Positions 54,256-63,189 of a stretch of 64,000 nt of DNA are shown in pieces. This DNA comes from Flavobacteriaceae bacterium MAR_2009_75 (GTDB lineage Bacteria; Bacteroidota; Bacteroidia; Flavobacteriales; Flavobacteriaceae). The stretch is taken from assembly GCA_002813285.1 (NCBI GenBank), contig PHTZ01000001.1, positions 1 to 64,000 on the forward strand, read 5' to 3'. Below the pieces are notes generated by a model that did not search any database, was not told the DNA's origin, and saw nothing but the letters and a program-made list of their open reading frames with translations. The translations under genes and the position numbers were made by a program. Position 1 is the first letter of the stretch. Each line of letters opens with the position of its first letter.

Positions 54256-54403
54256 AAATCTTAATTTGCAAAACTAAAGGAAAATTGTAGTAGATTGAAA
54301 TTTATCTTCTGGAAAAGGAAAATTTTAATGGAAATCTCATGCTATCAGCAAATTACATGATATAACAAAAATCAGGTATGTGCTTAAAATAATTCTAATG
54401 TAT

Positions 54404-54913
54404 TCAGTCAATTATATCAAGCGCTCTGGAAAAGCCTTCGCCATAAGCCCAATTTTGCTCTTGGGTCTCTGTATAAATTTTAACGATCCGTTCTTTAAAA
54501 TCTGGTAAAAGAGCGTTGATCGAAACGAATTGTAATGCTTCATTAAAAGAATTGAGCATACTTTTATAAAATGCTTCGGGTACATTTCTTTCTTTGGCAA
54601 AAAGTTGTGCAATTTCAATATTGTATAGCATCGTATCGGCTATCAGGTATGGGGCCACACCCAATTTTATGAAGTGCTTTATGAATTTCTGTGCAACTGA
54701 TCTTCGAGCCTTAGGTCTTCTTCTTTTAACCGGAAAATATTCGTTACTAATTTTGGCCTTTGCATCTTGAACCATTTTATCCTCCTTTGGGTTGAAAATA
54801 AAATCATAATACTCTTTCACCACTGGAAAACGCTGATAAAGATCCATCATTTGTTCTTCGATAGCTTCTTTAGGTAATTCAGAAAGATATTTCTTTAAGG
54901 CCCTTTTACTCAT
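54404..54913 (-). CDS. DUF6155 family protein
   Basis: A 169-residue cytoplasmic helical protein that opens with SKRALKKYLSELPKE and has a central block PVVKEYYDFIFNPKED followed by FPVKRRRPKARRSVAQKF. This is the pattern of the DUF6155 family of Bacteroidota. Function unknown. It stands alone between the helicase gene and rpoD on the minus strand. Confidence 0.75.
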   Translation of the reverse strand: MSKRALKKYLSELPKEAIEEQMMDLYQRFPVVKEYYDFIFNPKEDKMVQDAKAKISNEYFPVKRRRPKARRSVAQKFIKHFIKLGVAPYLIADTMLYNIEIAQLFAKERNVPEAFYKSMLNSFNEALQFVSINALLPDFKERIVKIYTETQEQNWAYGEGFSRALDIID

Positions 54914-55087
54914 GTAATTTCTTTAAGAGGGTAAAAATAGCGGAATGACTGAAATTTAAAGCGGTATAACGAACAAAATCTTAAACTTCTCATAAATTAT
55001 GTATAAGATTACTGACAAGTCTTTGGAAAAGACATAATAAAAATGTATAATGAGAACTTGTAGTAATTATAAACATAAGCAATATAT

Positions 55088-55951
55088 ATGAGGCAACTTA
55101 AGATTATCAAGCAGGTAACCAACCGGGAATCAAAATCATTGGACAAATACTTGCAAGATATCAGTAAAATAGACCTGATCAATGCCGCCGAAGAGGTTGA
55201 ATTAGCACAGAGAATACGTGCCGGAGACCAAGTGGCATTAGAGAGGTTGACCACTGCAAACTTACGATTTGTAGTTTCTGTTGCAAAACAATATCAAAAT
55301 CAAGGTCTAAAATTACCAGATTTAATTAATGAAGGTAATTTAGGTTTAGTCAAAGCTGCAAAACGTTTTGATGAAACTAGGGGGTTCAAGTTTATCTCTT
55401 ATGCCGTTTGGTGGATCCGTCAATCTATACTTCAGGCACTTGCCGAACAATCTCGTGTAGTTAGACTTCCTTTGAACAAGATTGGTTCGATCAATAAAAT
55501 CAAAAAGACCTTTTCTTATTTAGAGCAAGCTCATGAGCGCCCGCCTTCCGCCGAGGAAATTGCCAAAGAATTGGAGATGACCGTAAGTGAGGTAAAACAA
55601 TCGATAAAGAATTCAGGGAGGCATGTCTCTATGGATGCCCCATTACGTGAGGGCGAAGACTCTAACTTATATGATGTTTTACGTTCAGGAGAATCTCCGC
55701 GGCCCGATAAGATTTTGATGCAACAGTCTTTGAATACCGAAATTAACCGTGCGCTAGAAACACTATCTCCACGAGAGGCCGACGTAGTTAAACTTTATTA
55801 CGGTATTGGTGACCAACAATCGATGACGTTAGCGGAAATTGGTCAGACTTTTGACTTGACAAGAGAACGTGTCAGACAGATTCGTGAAAAGGCAATTCGT
55901 AAATTAAGACATAATTCAAGAAGTAAACTGCTGAAGACCTATTTAGGGTAA
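55088..55951 (+). CDS. rpoD: RNA polymerase primary sigma factor RpoD (SigA)
   Basis: A 287-residue group 1 sigma factor in the short Bacteroidota form, without region 1.1. Region 1.2 is [20 protein letters not shown]. Regions 2.1-2.4 are [36 protein letters not shown] and [16 protein letters not shown]. Region 3 is [15 protein letters not shown], and region 4.2 contains the helix-turn-helix [20 protein letters not shown]. It directs transcription from -33/-7 promoters of the type found throughout this window. Ends at a strong terminator. Confidence 0.97.
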   Translation: MRQLKIIKQVTNRESKSLDKYLQDISKIDLINAAEEVELAQRIRAGDQVALERLTTANLRFVVSVAKQYQNQGLKLPDLINEGNLGLVKAAKRFDETRGFKFISYAVWWIRQSILQALAEQSRVVRLPLNKIGSINKIKKTFSYLEQAHERPPSAEEIAKELEMTVSEVKQSIKNSGRHVSMDAPLREGEDSNLYDVLRSGESPRPDKILMQQSLNTEINRALETLSPREADVVKLYYGIGDQQSMTLAEIGQTFDLTRERVRQIREKAIRKLRHNSRSKLLKTYLG

Positions 55952-55972
55952 CCCAGTTCGTTACTATTATTT

Positions 55973-56007
55973 AAAAAGGCCTCAACATTGTATGTTGAGG
56001 CCTTTTT
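55973..56007 (+). terminator. Rho-independent terminator after rpoD
   Basis: A perfect 16-bp stem (AAAAAGGCCTCAACAT / ATGTTGAGGCCTTTTT) with a 3-base loop, 21 bp past the rpoD stop. Confidence 0.95.
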
Positions 56008-56032
56008 ATGTACAACTAATTAACTAAAAACA

Positions 56033-56134
56033 CTAAGAATAATTTAATTTGCTTATTTCTTGACTTTTAAGAATCTCATTAAGACTTTCAATAAAGGTCA
56101 TGTAAGCGGCATTGTCTGGGTTTTGGTTTGCCAT
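56033..56134 (-). CDS. Micro-protein 1 (33 aa), paralogue of the neighbouring micro-ORF
   Basis: A 33-residue ORF (MANQNPDNAAYMTFIESLNE at the start, ending KLNYS). It aligns with the ORF 47 bp upstream over the whole C-terminal part: Y-(M/L)-(T/S)-F-(I/L)-x-x-LNEIL, then E(I/L)xxLxY. Two tandem ORFs this similar in a region without other genes are unlikely by chance. Function unknown; an acidic amphipathic helix is predicted. It is convergent with rpoD, just past that gene's terminator. Confidence 0.55.
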   Translation of the reverse strand: MANQNPDNAAYMTFIESLNEILKSQEISKLNYS

Positions 56135-56181
56135 AGTAGTAGGTTTTAAAAAATTAAGATTGGGGACATTTCGATAGCGAA

Positions 56182-56280
56182 TTACATATAATCCAATTCT
56201 ACCAATTCGTTTACACTTAAAATCTCGTTTAGCTCTTGTAAGAAAGAAAGGTACTCTTCTCCGTAAGTATCGTAAAGCAT
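56182..56280 (-). CDS. Micro-protein 2 (32 aa), paralogue of the neighbouring micro-ORF
   Basis: A 32-residue ORF (MLYDTYGEEYLSFLQELNEI, ending ELDYM), very acidic. It shares the F-x-x-LNEIL core, a following Glu-Leu/Ile, and the near-C-terminal Tyr with micro-protein 1. A plausible promoter (TTG, 20 bp, TAGTTTTA) lies 65 bp upstream on the same strand. The two may be cotranscribed. Confidence 0.55.
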   Translation of the reverse strand: MLYDTYGEEYLSFLQELNEILSVNELVELDYM

Positions 56281-56344
56281 GATGATATAGGTTAAGTTAG
56301 ACTTTTTTTATACGTTAGCGATTTGGGTCGCTTTATTTATATAG

Positions 56345-56378
56345 TAAAACTATTGATATACTTTTGGCGCGACAACAA
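56345..56378 (-). promoter_or_regulatory. Candidate promoter of the micro-ORF pair
   Basis: On the minus strand, TTG (56373-56375 or 56376-56378) and TAGTTTTA (56345-56352, one mismatch to TAnnTTTG) are separated by about 20 bp, the normal Bacteroidota spacing. Confidence 0.4.
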
Positions 56379-56522
56379 ATTGTGGTGTAAGCAGCTTTTT
56401 TTGTTGTAAAACCTAGAAATTATGTAAAGGTCTAAGCTTAATCTTCTTTGAATGTGCTCTTTATCGGTTAATTCGTCTTTTACCACGAGTAACATTAGAA
56501 AATAGTATTATACATTATAGTA

Positions 56523-56612
56523 ATGACTGAAAATATTCAGGTATTGAAAGTTAAACCAGATTCGTCGATTACTTATAAATTTCAAATAGAAGACCCTAAC
56601 AATAAGGAGTAA
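56523..56612 (+). CDS. Micro-ORF (29 aa) upstream of the ILEI/GDPD gene
   Basis: Codes for MTENIQVLKVKPDSSITYKF and nine more mostly acidic residues, ending 57 bp before the ILEI/GDPD start. It may be a leader peptide or a random ORF. No family is recognised and no strong ribosome-binding site is seen. Confidence 0.3.
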   Translation: MTENIQVLKVKPDSSITYKFQIEDPNNKE

Positions 56613-56616
56613 CCTG

Positions 56617-56665
56617 AGCCGTTTTATAACTAATTGCCAGTATTATCAATGGCATAAAATCGGCT
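56617..56665 (+). repeat. Nested inverted repeat in the leader of the ILEI/GDPD gene
   Basis: AGCCGTTTTAT (56617-56627) pairs with ATAAAATCGGCT (56654-56665) with one bulged base, enclosing a second pair TTGCCA/TGGCA-like. It ends 4 bp before the ATG and would fold into a long stem covering the ribosome-binding region. Confidence 0.45.
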
Positions 56666-56669
56666 TACT

Positions 56670-57968
56670 ATGAAAACTCATTTCAGACTATCAATAAACA
56701 CCTTCTTTAAAAGATTTACTAATGCATTTGCATTACTAATGACCTTACATGTGATGGGGGCACCAATATCGGTAAGTGAAGACATTAATGATAATACCAT
56801 AGAACTCAAAAGCTATAGTTTCAATGCAAAAAAAAGAAGTGCGTTCGTTATAGCTGGCGTTTCTGAACAAATAGAAAGAGGTCTAACCATTATCCACTTC
56901 AATACTTCTCTGAAATATGAATATAAAACCTTCGATACCTATTCAAGTACAGAGGCTTGCGAAAAGGCAATTGATGTGATTGAAAGTCTAATAGAAAAAA
57001 ATGCATTCTTTACCATTTTGGCCCATGATTCCGCCGCAAATACTTTACTAAATAGCTCGAAAGATTTAAAAGGTAGTGGATTACCCCTATTAACAAGTAT
57101 TAAAGGAAGGCAAGCCTACATCATGCATAATTTTAATGGTGAGATTTTTGAAAGTATTAATGATGTTGAAGTTACCTTATCGCTATCGATTCCTCAAAAT
57201 ATATCAGATTCGAATATTTTCTTTCCGAAAGTGACATATGAGTTTGAACCGAACAACAATAGGTATATTGCACATGCAGGGGGAGAAATCAACGGCGTGA
57301 AATCGACGAACTCTAAAGAAGCCTTAGATTTAAATTATAAAAAAGGGTTCCGATTGTTCGAGCTTGATATTATCGAAACAGCTGATAAAAAACTTGTAGC
57401 GGCCCACGACTGGAAAATGTGGGCACGTTTCACTGATTATAATGGAGCTTTGCCCCCTACTCTAGCTGAATTTAAGAAGCATAAGATTTATGGTGATTAC
57501 CATACTTTAGATATGGATGGAATAAATACATGGTTCAAGAATCATCCAGACGCTATTTTGGTGACCGATAAAGTCAATGACCCTATTGCTTTTGCAGAAG
57601 CATTCGTAGACAAGACCAGATTGATTATGGAACTGTTTAGTCAAATGGCTATTGAAGAAGCTTCTGCCCATGGTATTCAGACCATGATATCTCAAGACCC
57701 ATTAATGCAAATTAAAGGTGATAAACTAGATTACTTGACCATTAACAATATAAAATATGTGGCCGTTTCTCGCCGCATTATTTCAGGTAAGACCAAACTA
57801 ATGCTAAAGCTTAAAGATCAAGGCATAAAGGTTTATGTATACAATGTTAATTTTGATCCTGGCAAAGACGAAAAATATGTTTACGATAATGAATTAGGCC
57901 TAGTTTACGGTATGTATGCCGACAAATGGATGTTTGATGCCTTAAGCGCCTCTGAAGCATCAAAATAG
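56670..57968 (+). CDS. Exported ILEI/FAM3-like domain fused to a GDPD-like phosphodiesterase
   Basis: A 432-residue protein with a signal peptide (about 1-32). Residues about 57-175 resemble the ILEI (interleukin-like EMT inducer, PANDER/FAM3) domain: RGLTIIHFN near 70-78, KTFDTYSSTEACEKAIDVIE at 86-105, FFTILAHDSAANTLL at 113-127, and RQAYIMHNFNGEIFES. Residues about 195-425 are a glycerophosphodiester-phosphodiesterase-like barrel with His202 (IAHAGG), Glu231-x-Asp233 (FELDII) and His246 (AAHDWK). The enzyme should act in the periplasm or outside. It faces the LtaS/GT2/YaiO operon, so glycerophosphoryl-bearing polymers are plausible substrates. The fusion is unusual; the domain calls are by eye. 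Confidence 0.72.
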   Translation: MKTHFRLSINTFFKRFTNAFALLMTLHVMGAPISVSEDINDNTIELKSYSFNAKKRSAFVIAGVSEQIERGLTIIHFNTSLKYEYKTFDTYSSTEACEKAIDVIESLIEKNAFFTILAHDSAANTLLNSSKDLKGSGLPLLTSIKGRQAYIMHNFNGEIFESINDVEVTLSLSIPQNISDSNIFFPKVTYEFEPNNNRYIAHAGGEINGVKSTNSKEALDLNYKKGFRLFELDIIETADKKLVAAHDWKMWARFTDYNGALPPTLAEFKKHKIYGDYHTLDMDGINTWFKNHPDAILVTDKVNDPIAFAEAFVDKTRLIMELFSQMAIEEASAHGIQTMISQDPLMQIKGDKLDYLTINNIKYVAVSRRIISGKTKLMLKLKDQGIKVYVYNVNFDPGKDEKYVYDNELGLVYGMYADKWMFDALSASEASK

Positions 57969-58052
57969 TTGTCTTTTCCTATTTGATATGCTTAATCCAT
58001 ATCATAGTAGTGATATGAAAGTATAACGGGACAGAGAATTAACTCTGCTGCT

Positions 58053-59378
58053 TTAAAATTTCACTTGATAAGTAATACCCGCCGAGATACCGTAGAAAAA
58101 ACTTCCTGCAGCGAAAGCGAGCTCTTGTCTTGTAGCACCAATATTTGCACGATAAGCATTTTGACTGTTCTTTCCGGTAAATTGATATTCTAAGCTTAAC
58201 CTTTGTGATTCAACATAGAGTAAGGTTTCCGCAAGTAACTCATCCCCAGAAATAATCTGCCGCAGCTCTGGCGAATACCCCATACCAACATTTACTCCGA
58301 AATAATTTTCAGCATCCTTAAGATATTTACGTACCAGGAGATTTCCTGAAAATCGCGTGAGGTTATCAGGTTGTGGTGTAATATAAGAACGAAGAGAAAA
58401 ATAATAATTACCCCTATAATGCCCTAATGAGTTAGTGATGACAGATACATTTTTAGTATCTAACACGATATGCCTACCACCCGCAGAAAATTCAATAGCC
58501 CCAGGTAGGTTAGCGTAAAGGTCACCGCCGAATTTATGCTTCGGATAAATACTTGAGTCAGAATATCCGTAATTCAAGTAGGCATAAAAACTTTTAGAGA
58601 ATTTCGGATAAAAGTCTAAGTCATATTGGAGTCCGTTCTTACCCAATCGATTACTGTAGTTCAATCTAGGAATAATGCTACCGGCCAGGGTCTGGCGTTT
58701 ATATGAGATGCTTGAATAAATCATGGGGTCGTAACGCTGATCGAACACGGTTACGGCATTGCTCACATCTACCCTATTCTTTAAAACCTCTGTTTCTACA
58801 GGACTTTTAGGTTTAATATCTACCTTATCATTTTCTTCGGCTATCGCTACTTCTGTATTGCTCTCTAAACTTTTAGTCGACTTTGTCGAACTTGGCCCAC
58901 CTGTTTCTTGATTGAACCAACCCTCATCAGAGTAGTTCTTTCCATTGATTCGTTCGAATGCAATATTTTTCAACCTTTCAATTTCGCTATCAGAATCGAT
59001 ATATGACAATGCCTTATTAGCTAGACCTAAAGCCAAGCTATTGTTCTTGGCATATAATTCATTTTTAATAGCTGCCGCCCAAACTTTTCTATTGGTTCGC
59101 TCTTTAGAAGTAATGGTATTGAATTCATTTCTAGCCTGGTTATATCGACCTTCCCAACTATACGTATTTGCCAATAGAGATCTAGCATCTATATGCTCGG
59201 GCCTATTGTCGACTAACCCCAATAATAAAGTCTTGGCCGAAGAGTGATTACCTTCGTAAACAAGATCATAGGCCTTTTGATAAGTAGATTCAAAACCATC
59301 GTTATATGCTATGTCTTGACCTCTACCAAAAATTGTCAGAAACAGAAAAACCAATGCTATGTAAAATTTATTGAACAT
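58053..59378 (-). CDS. YaiO-type outer-membrane beta-barrel protein with TPR region
   Basis: A 441-residue protein with a signal peptide (cleavage after FGRGQ). A TPR-like helical part follows (about 25-140: YDLVYEGNHSSAKTLLLGLV, DARSLLANTYSWEGRYNQAR), then a linker, then a C-terminal beta-barrel (about 205-441, alternating aromatic strands ending GISAGITYQVKF). This matches the YaiO family, whose barrel is in the outer membrane. In E. coli, yaiO neighbours the GT2 gene yaiP. Its ATG shares one base with the LtaS-like gene's stop (TAATG), so they are translationally coupled. A polymer-export role is inferred. Confidence 0.82.
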   Translation of the reverse strand: MFNKFYIALVFLFLTIFGRGQDIAYNDGFESTYQKAYDLVYEGNHSSAKTLLLGLVDNRPEHIDARSLLANTYSWEGRYNQARNEFNTITSKERTNRKVWAAAIKNELYAKNNSLALGLANKALSYIDSDSEIERLKNIAFERINGKNYSDEGWFNQETGGPSSTKSTKSLESNTEVAIAEENDKVDIKPKSPVETEVLKNRVDVSNAVTVFDQRYDPMIYSSISYKRQTLAGSIIPRLNYSNRLGKNGLQYDLDFYPKFSKSFYAYLNYGYSDSSIYPKHKFGGDLYANLPGAIEFSAGGRHIVLDTKNVSVITNSLGHYRGNYYFSLRSYITPQPDNLTRFSGNLLVRKYLKDAENYFGVNVGMGYSPELRQIISGDELLAETLLYVESQRLSLEYQFTGKNSQNAYRANIGATRQELAFAAGSFFYGISAGITYQVKF

Positions 59379-61750
59379 TATTCTTTAGTGGCAACAGCAA
59401 GGCCTTTTTTAGATTTTTTAGCGTTTATAACCAAGCCCGCTTTACGAGCCTCTCTTTTTGCCCTAGTGATTTTATCGTTAATTTCATGGGCGCTAGAGCT
59501 ATTTTCTTGAACTTGATGAACTAATTCTAACGCTTCTTTTGTTCTATCGGACCAGAAATACACATCGAAAAGCGCCGAATAAGAATCAATATAATTTGGG
59601 TTCATTTTAATGCATTCTTTCAAAATTTCGATAGACCTTGGGTAATCACCACTCCATACACTGGTTCTTCCCATTAAAACCTTAGTGTCGATATGGCTCG
59701 GAGATTCAGATAAAATATACCTACACAACAGAATAGCCTTATCGTATTCTTTTTTAAACGCTAAAGCTCTCGCTTTCATATATACTTTATCAAAATTTTC
59801 ACCGCTATAAACGCTATTTATCCAAACTATTTCACTGTCAGTAAATTTCTCTTTTTGAACGCTATATATCGCCAAGCTATCTGGTATGATTTTATTGTTG
59901 GCCGTTACATAGGCATTCATAGATTTGAATGATTGAAGTTTTGATTCGACAGAAGAGCCCGTAAAGCTCGTGCTCAAATTCATATTTTCATCAATCTCAT
60001 ATATCTCCCCATCCGAATACAACTTATCTCCACTTATATATTCTTTCAATTCATTTTTATTACGCATTAGCGGAATGTCTTTTTCGGCCCTAAAAGCAAC
60101 GTTCATATCGAGACCATCACCCAGCCAAGCCACTTTTTTGGGCATTTTCAATTCATATTTATTCTCAAGTAAGGCCAATAAACTTGGGGTTACATCATAA
60201 TGTGAATTAAGGGCACTCATTTTTCGAGATTCTTTGAGCATCGGGCTATAAACAATCAAGGGCACATGAAAACGGCTCAAATTATTACGTTGCGGTATAG
60301 GTATAAGTCGGTGGTCTCCAGTAATTATAAAGATGGTGTTCTCATAACCGGGTTGTTTCTTATAAGCCTCAAAAGCATATTCAATAGCCTCATCGGTATA
60401 CATTAACGTGGCAAATACATTACTGTTCTTTTCTATAATTTTCTTCGTTTTACCTTCATGAACTCCGGCGGCCAACAACGTACTCACCTTCTTTTCGTAT
60501 ACATCAGGTTTAGGCGGAATAAAAGGTTCATGGGTACTGATGGTCATATAAACTTCCATTCGTGGCTTCGTGTTATCTCTAGGAAGACTCATACTTTTTT
60601 TAAAGAGTTCTTTGTCAGGATAGCCCCAAGAAGAACCTGCGGCATCTTCGGCCTGCATGGTATATTTACTGCCAAAACCCGATTTGTCGAGAATGAAATC
60701 AACATTTTCACTATTCAAAAATCGATCTACATTATCAAAAGCACTGTTGGTACCTTGGTAAAAAGAAGTATAGTAATCATTGTTTTTTAAAATGCTATAA
60801 AGAGTCAATTTATTCGGATACTTTTCCAGTTCCATAAATCCGCTTTTACCAAAAGGTAATGAACCCATTAAAGAAGGAAGTACTCCAAAAGTTCGACCGG
60901 TATTGCTCAAACAATTTTCCCAATACAGCGATTTTGTGGTCAACTCATCTAAAAATGGAGTAAAACCACCGAATTCGGCACCTTCACCGACAAAATCTCT
61001 ACCCAAACCTTCTACCATAATAAATACGATATTGGGTTTTTCTTCTTTAAGATTGAAGTACGGCGCGAGAACATTTTCCGTCTTTTGTGTTTTAATAAGT
61101 GGAAATTCTATACTGGAGTCATATGATGTATCTTCGGTAGAAGTGTCATAAATATTTAATGCTAAATATTGAGTTTTGTTGTGGTTGATGGGCTTACCCT
61201 CTATGAACATGGTCATAATGAACATACTGAACAGTATGATGGTAAAAGGGTACATCTTACTTATGTAATGGTAATGTTTTGAGGTTACTTTATAAAGACC
61301 ATAAAAAAGAGAGATGATTACGAAGAAGCCAATAAATATGGAGTATGAGATTCCCCCTGAATTGCTAATGGTCATTTCTATATCTTGCAAACTATAGCCC
61401 AATAGATCTGACCCAAGGGGAACGAGAGCGGTACAGAAGTAGCTGATCAGCATAGCTTCTATAATCAATAACACAATTAAAAAAACGAAGATCAAATTGA
61501 AGCCATATTTAGGTCTTAAGTTCTCCCAAAAATTAAATGGAAAAACCAGTAAAACCCCAACTAAAGAGGCGAAACCAATTTGATGAACGGCAGCAATAAA
61601 AAAACTGGTTCCAAAAATGATGTCGACTACACCCTTAAAATATAGTGTTACATATTGATAGATAGTAAGCACTAAAAGACTACCGAAGAATGAGATAATC
61701 AATCTGGTGTAATGCTTTAAGTTATAACGATCTATCGAACTGGTATTCAT
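59378..61750 (-). CDS. LtaS-like phosphoglycerol transferase with C-terminal TPR domain
   Basis: A 790-residue protein. Five N-terminal membrane segments (about 16-38, 44-72, 82-106, 133-152, 166-184) precede an alkaline-phosphatase-superfamily domain (about 238-580). LtaS-family residues are visible: Glu247 (IMVEGLGRD), the nucleophile Thr287 (NTGRTFGVLPS), His407 (STHEPF) and Asp479-His480 (ITGDHR). A TPR-like tail (about 680-760) is unusual for LtaS. It should transfer glycerol-phosphate or a similar group onto a glycan or lipid outside the membrane. The start is ATG 61750, 8 bp after the GT2 stop; the longer frame from 61801 overlaps GT2. Downstream, yaiO is coupled. Confidence 0.85.
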   Translation of the reverse strand: MNTSSIDRYNLKHYTRLIISFFGSLLVLTIYQYVTLYFKGVVDIIFGTSFFIAAVHQIGFASLVGVLLVFPFNFWENLRPKYGFNLIFVFLIVLLIIEAMLISYFCTALVPLGSDLLGYSLQDIEMTISNSGGISYSIFIGFFVIISLFYGLYKVTSKHYHYISKMYPFTIILFSMFIMTMFIEGKPINHNKTQYLALNIYDTSTEDTSYDSSIEFPLIKTQKTENVLAPYFNLKEEKPNIVFIMVEGLGRDFVGEGAEFGGFTPFLDELTTKSLYWENCLSNTGRTFGVLPSLMGSLPFGKSGFMELEKYPNKLTLYSILKNNDYYTSFYQGTNSAFDNVDRFLNSENVDFILDKSGFGSKYTMQAEDAAGSSWGYPDKELFKKSMSLPRDNTKPRMEVYMTISTHEPFIPPKPDVYEKKVSTLLAAGVHEGKTKKIIEKNSNVFATLMYTDEAIEYAFEAYKKQPGYENTIFIITGDHRLIPIPQRNNLSRFHVPLIVYSPMLKESRKMSALNSHYDVTPSLLALLENKYELKMPKKVAWLGDGLDMNVAFRAEKDIPLMRNKNELKEYISGDKLYSDGEIYEIDENMNLSTSFTGSSVESKLQSFKSMNAYVTANNKIIPDSLAIYSVQKEKFTDSEIVWINSVYSGENFDKVYMKARALAFKKEYDKAILLCRYILSESPSHIDTKVLMGRTSVWSGDYPRSIEILKECIKMNPNYIDSYSALFDVYFWSDRTKEALELVHQVQENSSSAHEINDKITRAKREARKAGLVINAKKSKKGLAVATKE

Positions 61751-61758
61751 TTTAAATT

Positions 61759-63189
61759 TTAGGTGGCTTTGGCAAATCCTTTTCTGACCTGAGATCCCCA
61801 ACCAGACTTTATTTTGAATAATTTTTTATAGTTTCCTCGAACTGCCGACCATACTACAATTGGGTGAAAGGCCAATGGCTCTATAATCGCACAGAACATC
61901 AGAATCAAAATATCCTTTGTTTTTTTGTATTCATTGTAACTGTAAACATCCCAAAGAATGGCATAAAAGGAAAACATGACCGAGAACACGTAAACCATCG
62001 AGGTGATAGCAACAAAGAAATCCCAATTCAAAATACCCAAATAGATAAACAGTACGATAGTAAAAAAACCGAAAAACTCCATCAGCGGAGCCAGCCATTC
62101 GTAAAAGAACCAATAGGGGTAACTAAGAAGGCCCAGGCGACCATATTTTGAATTAAAGAACATGTCTTTGTGCTTGAACAGGGTCTCTAGGTTGCCCCTA
62201 GCCCATCGATCACGTTGATTGACCAAAATCTTTAAATCTTCGGGTACTTCGGTCCAACATAGGGGATCTGGTATATATTCGATGGTGTAGGGCTCGCGTA
62301 AATCGTGCATGTGCCGTCGCATCTTAAAAACAATTTCCATGTCCTCTCCTACCGTACCGGTATCATAGCCGCCCACTGCAAGGGCAATTTCGCGATCAAA
62401 AAAGCCAAAAGCTCCTGAAATAATCAAGAGGCTGTCTATACGGCCCCAGGCCATTCGCCCCAAGATGAAAGATCGAGTATATTCCAATAACTGAAACCGA
62501 GCCAACCAATTCTTAGGTAGTCTAATTTCCTCAAGTTGTCCACCTTCAATAATGCATGAATTTGCTACCCGAATTACACCTCCAACAGCAATAACCCTCT
62601 TTTCTGAACGCTGATAAAATGATTTGACCACATGCAAGAGTGCGTCAGGTAACAATAGACAATCAACATCAATACACCCAACATATCGGCTTGTAGAGAG
62701 TGACATGCCCGTATTAAGAGCATCTGACTTGCCCCCGTTTTCTTTATCGATTACAGTTAGCTTTGAAAAGGCCCGATGTGGTGATTTATAAACCCCTCGT
62801 ATCGGTTTGTTTCTCCAATCCGGATCGATTTCAAAGTCTATTTTTACGAGGTCATAGGCATCGATCATTTTTTGTAACGTATCGTCTTTGCTTCCATCAT
62901 TTACGACCATCACCTCATAATTCACATAGCGAAGTGACATGAGGGATCTTATATTTTCAACTATGGTAAGCCCCTCGTTATAGGCTGGGGCAATAATTGT
63001 AATACTTGGGGATAATGGAGACGCCATGATTTTTGACAAGTCACCAAAACTATTTTTCTTTCTGTAGTGAAGGGAGTTTCTAGTAGATAAATACCCCATA
63101 ATGGTAAATAGCGTAAACAGCACTACCGTAAACACTAAAAAAACAATGTTTATGTATTCAAGAATGATATCGAATAATGTGCTATCCAT
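61759..63189 (-). CDS. Processive GT2 glycosyltransferase (BcsA/PgaC-type)
   Basis: A 476-residue inner-membrane synthase. An N-terminal membrane segment (about 10-32) leads to the catalytic GT-A domain: ITIIAPAYNEG at 63-73, VVNDGSKDD with Asp98, DVD at 174-176, GEDMEIV with Glu282/Asp283 near 280, and QRDRW at 325-329. Three C-terminal membrane segments lie near 360-440. The D, DxD, ED, QxxRW set marks processive polysaccharide synthases that polymerise and extrude a glycan. Its start overlaps the HEAT-protein stop by 8 bp and its end is 8 bp from the LtaS-like start. Confidence 0.93.
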   Translation of the reverse strand: MDSTLFDIILEYINIVFLVFTVVLFTLFTIMGYLSTRNSLHYRKKNSFGDLSKIMASPLSPSITIIAPAYNEGLTIVENIRSLMSLRYVNYEVMVVNDGSKDDTLQKMIDAYDLVKIDFEIDPDWRNKPIRGVYKSPHRAFSKLTVIDKENGGKSDALNTGMSLSTSRYVGCIDVDCLLLPDALLHVVKSFYQRSEKRVIAVGGVIRVANSCIIEGGQLEEIRLPKNWLARFQLLEYTRSFILGRMAWGRIDSLLIISGAFGFFDREIALAVGGYDTGTVGEDMEIVFKMRRHMHDLREPYTIEYIPDPLCWTEVPEDLKILVNQRDRWARGNLETLFKHKDMFFNSKYGRLGLLSYPYWFFYEWLAPLMEFFGFFTIVLFIYLGILNWDFFVAITSMVYVFSVMFSFYAILWDVYSYNEYKKTKDILILMFCAIIEPLAFHPIVVWSAVRGNYKKLFKIKSGWGSQVRKGFAKAT

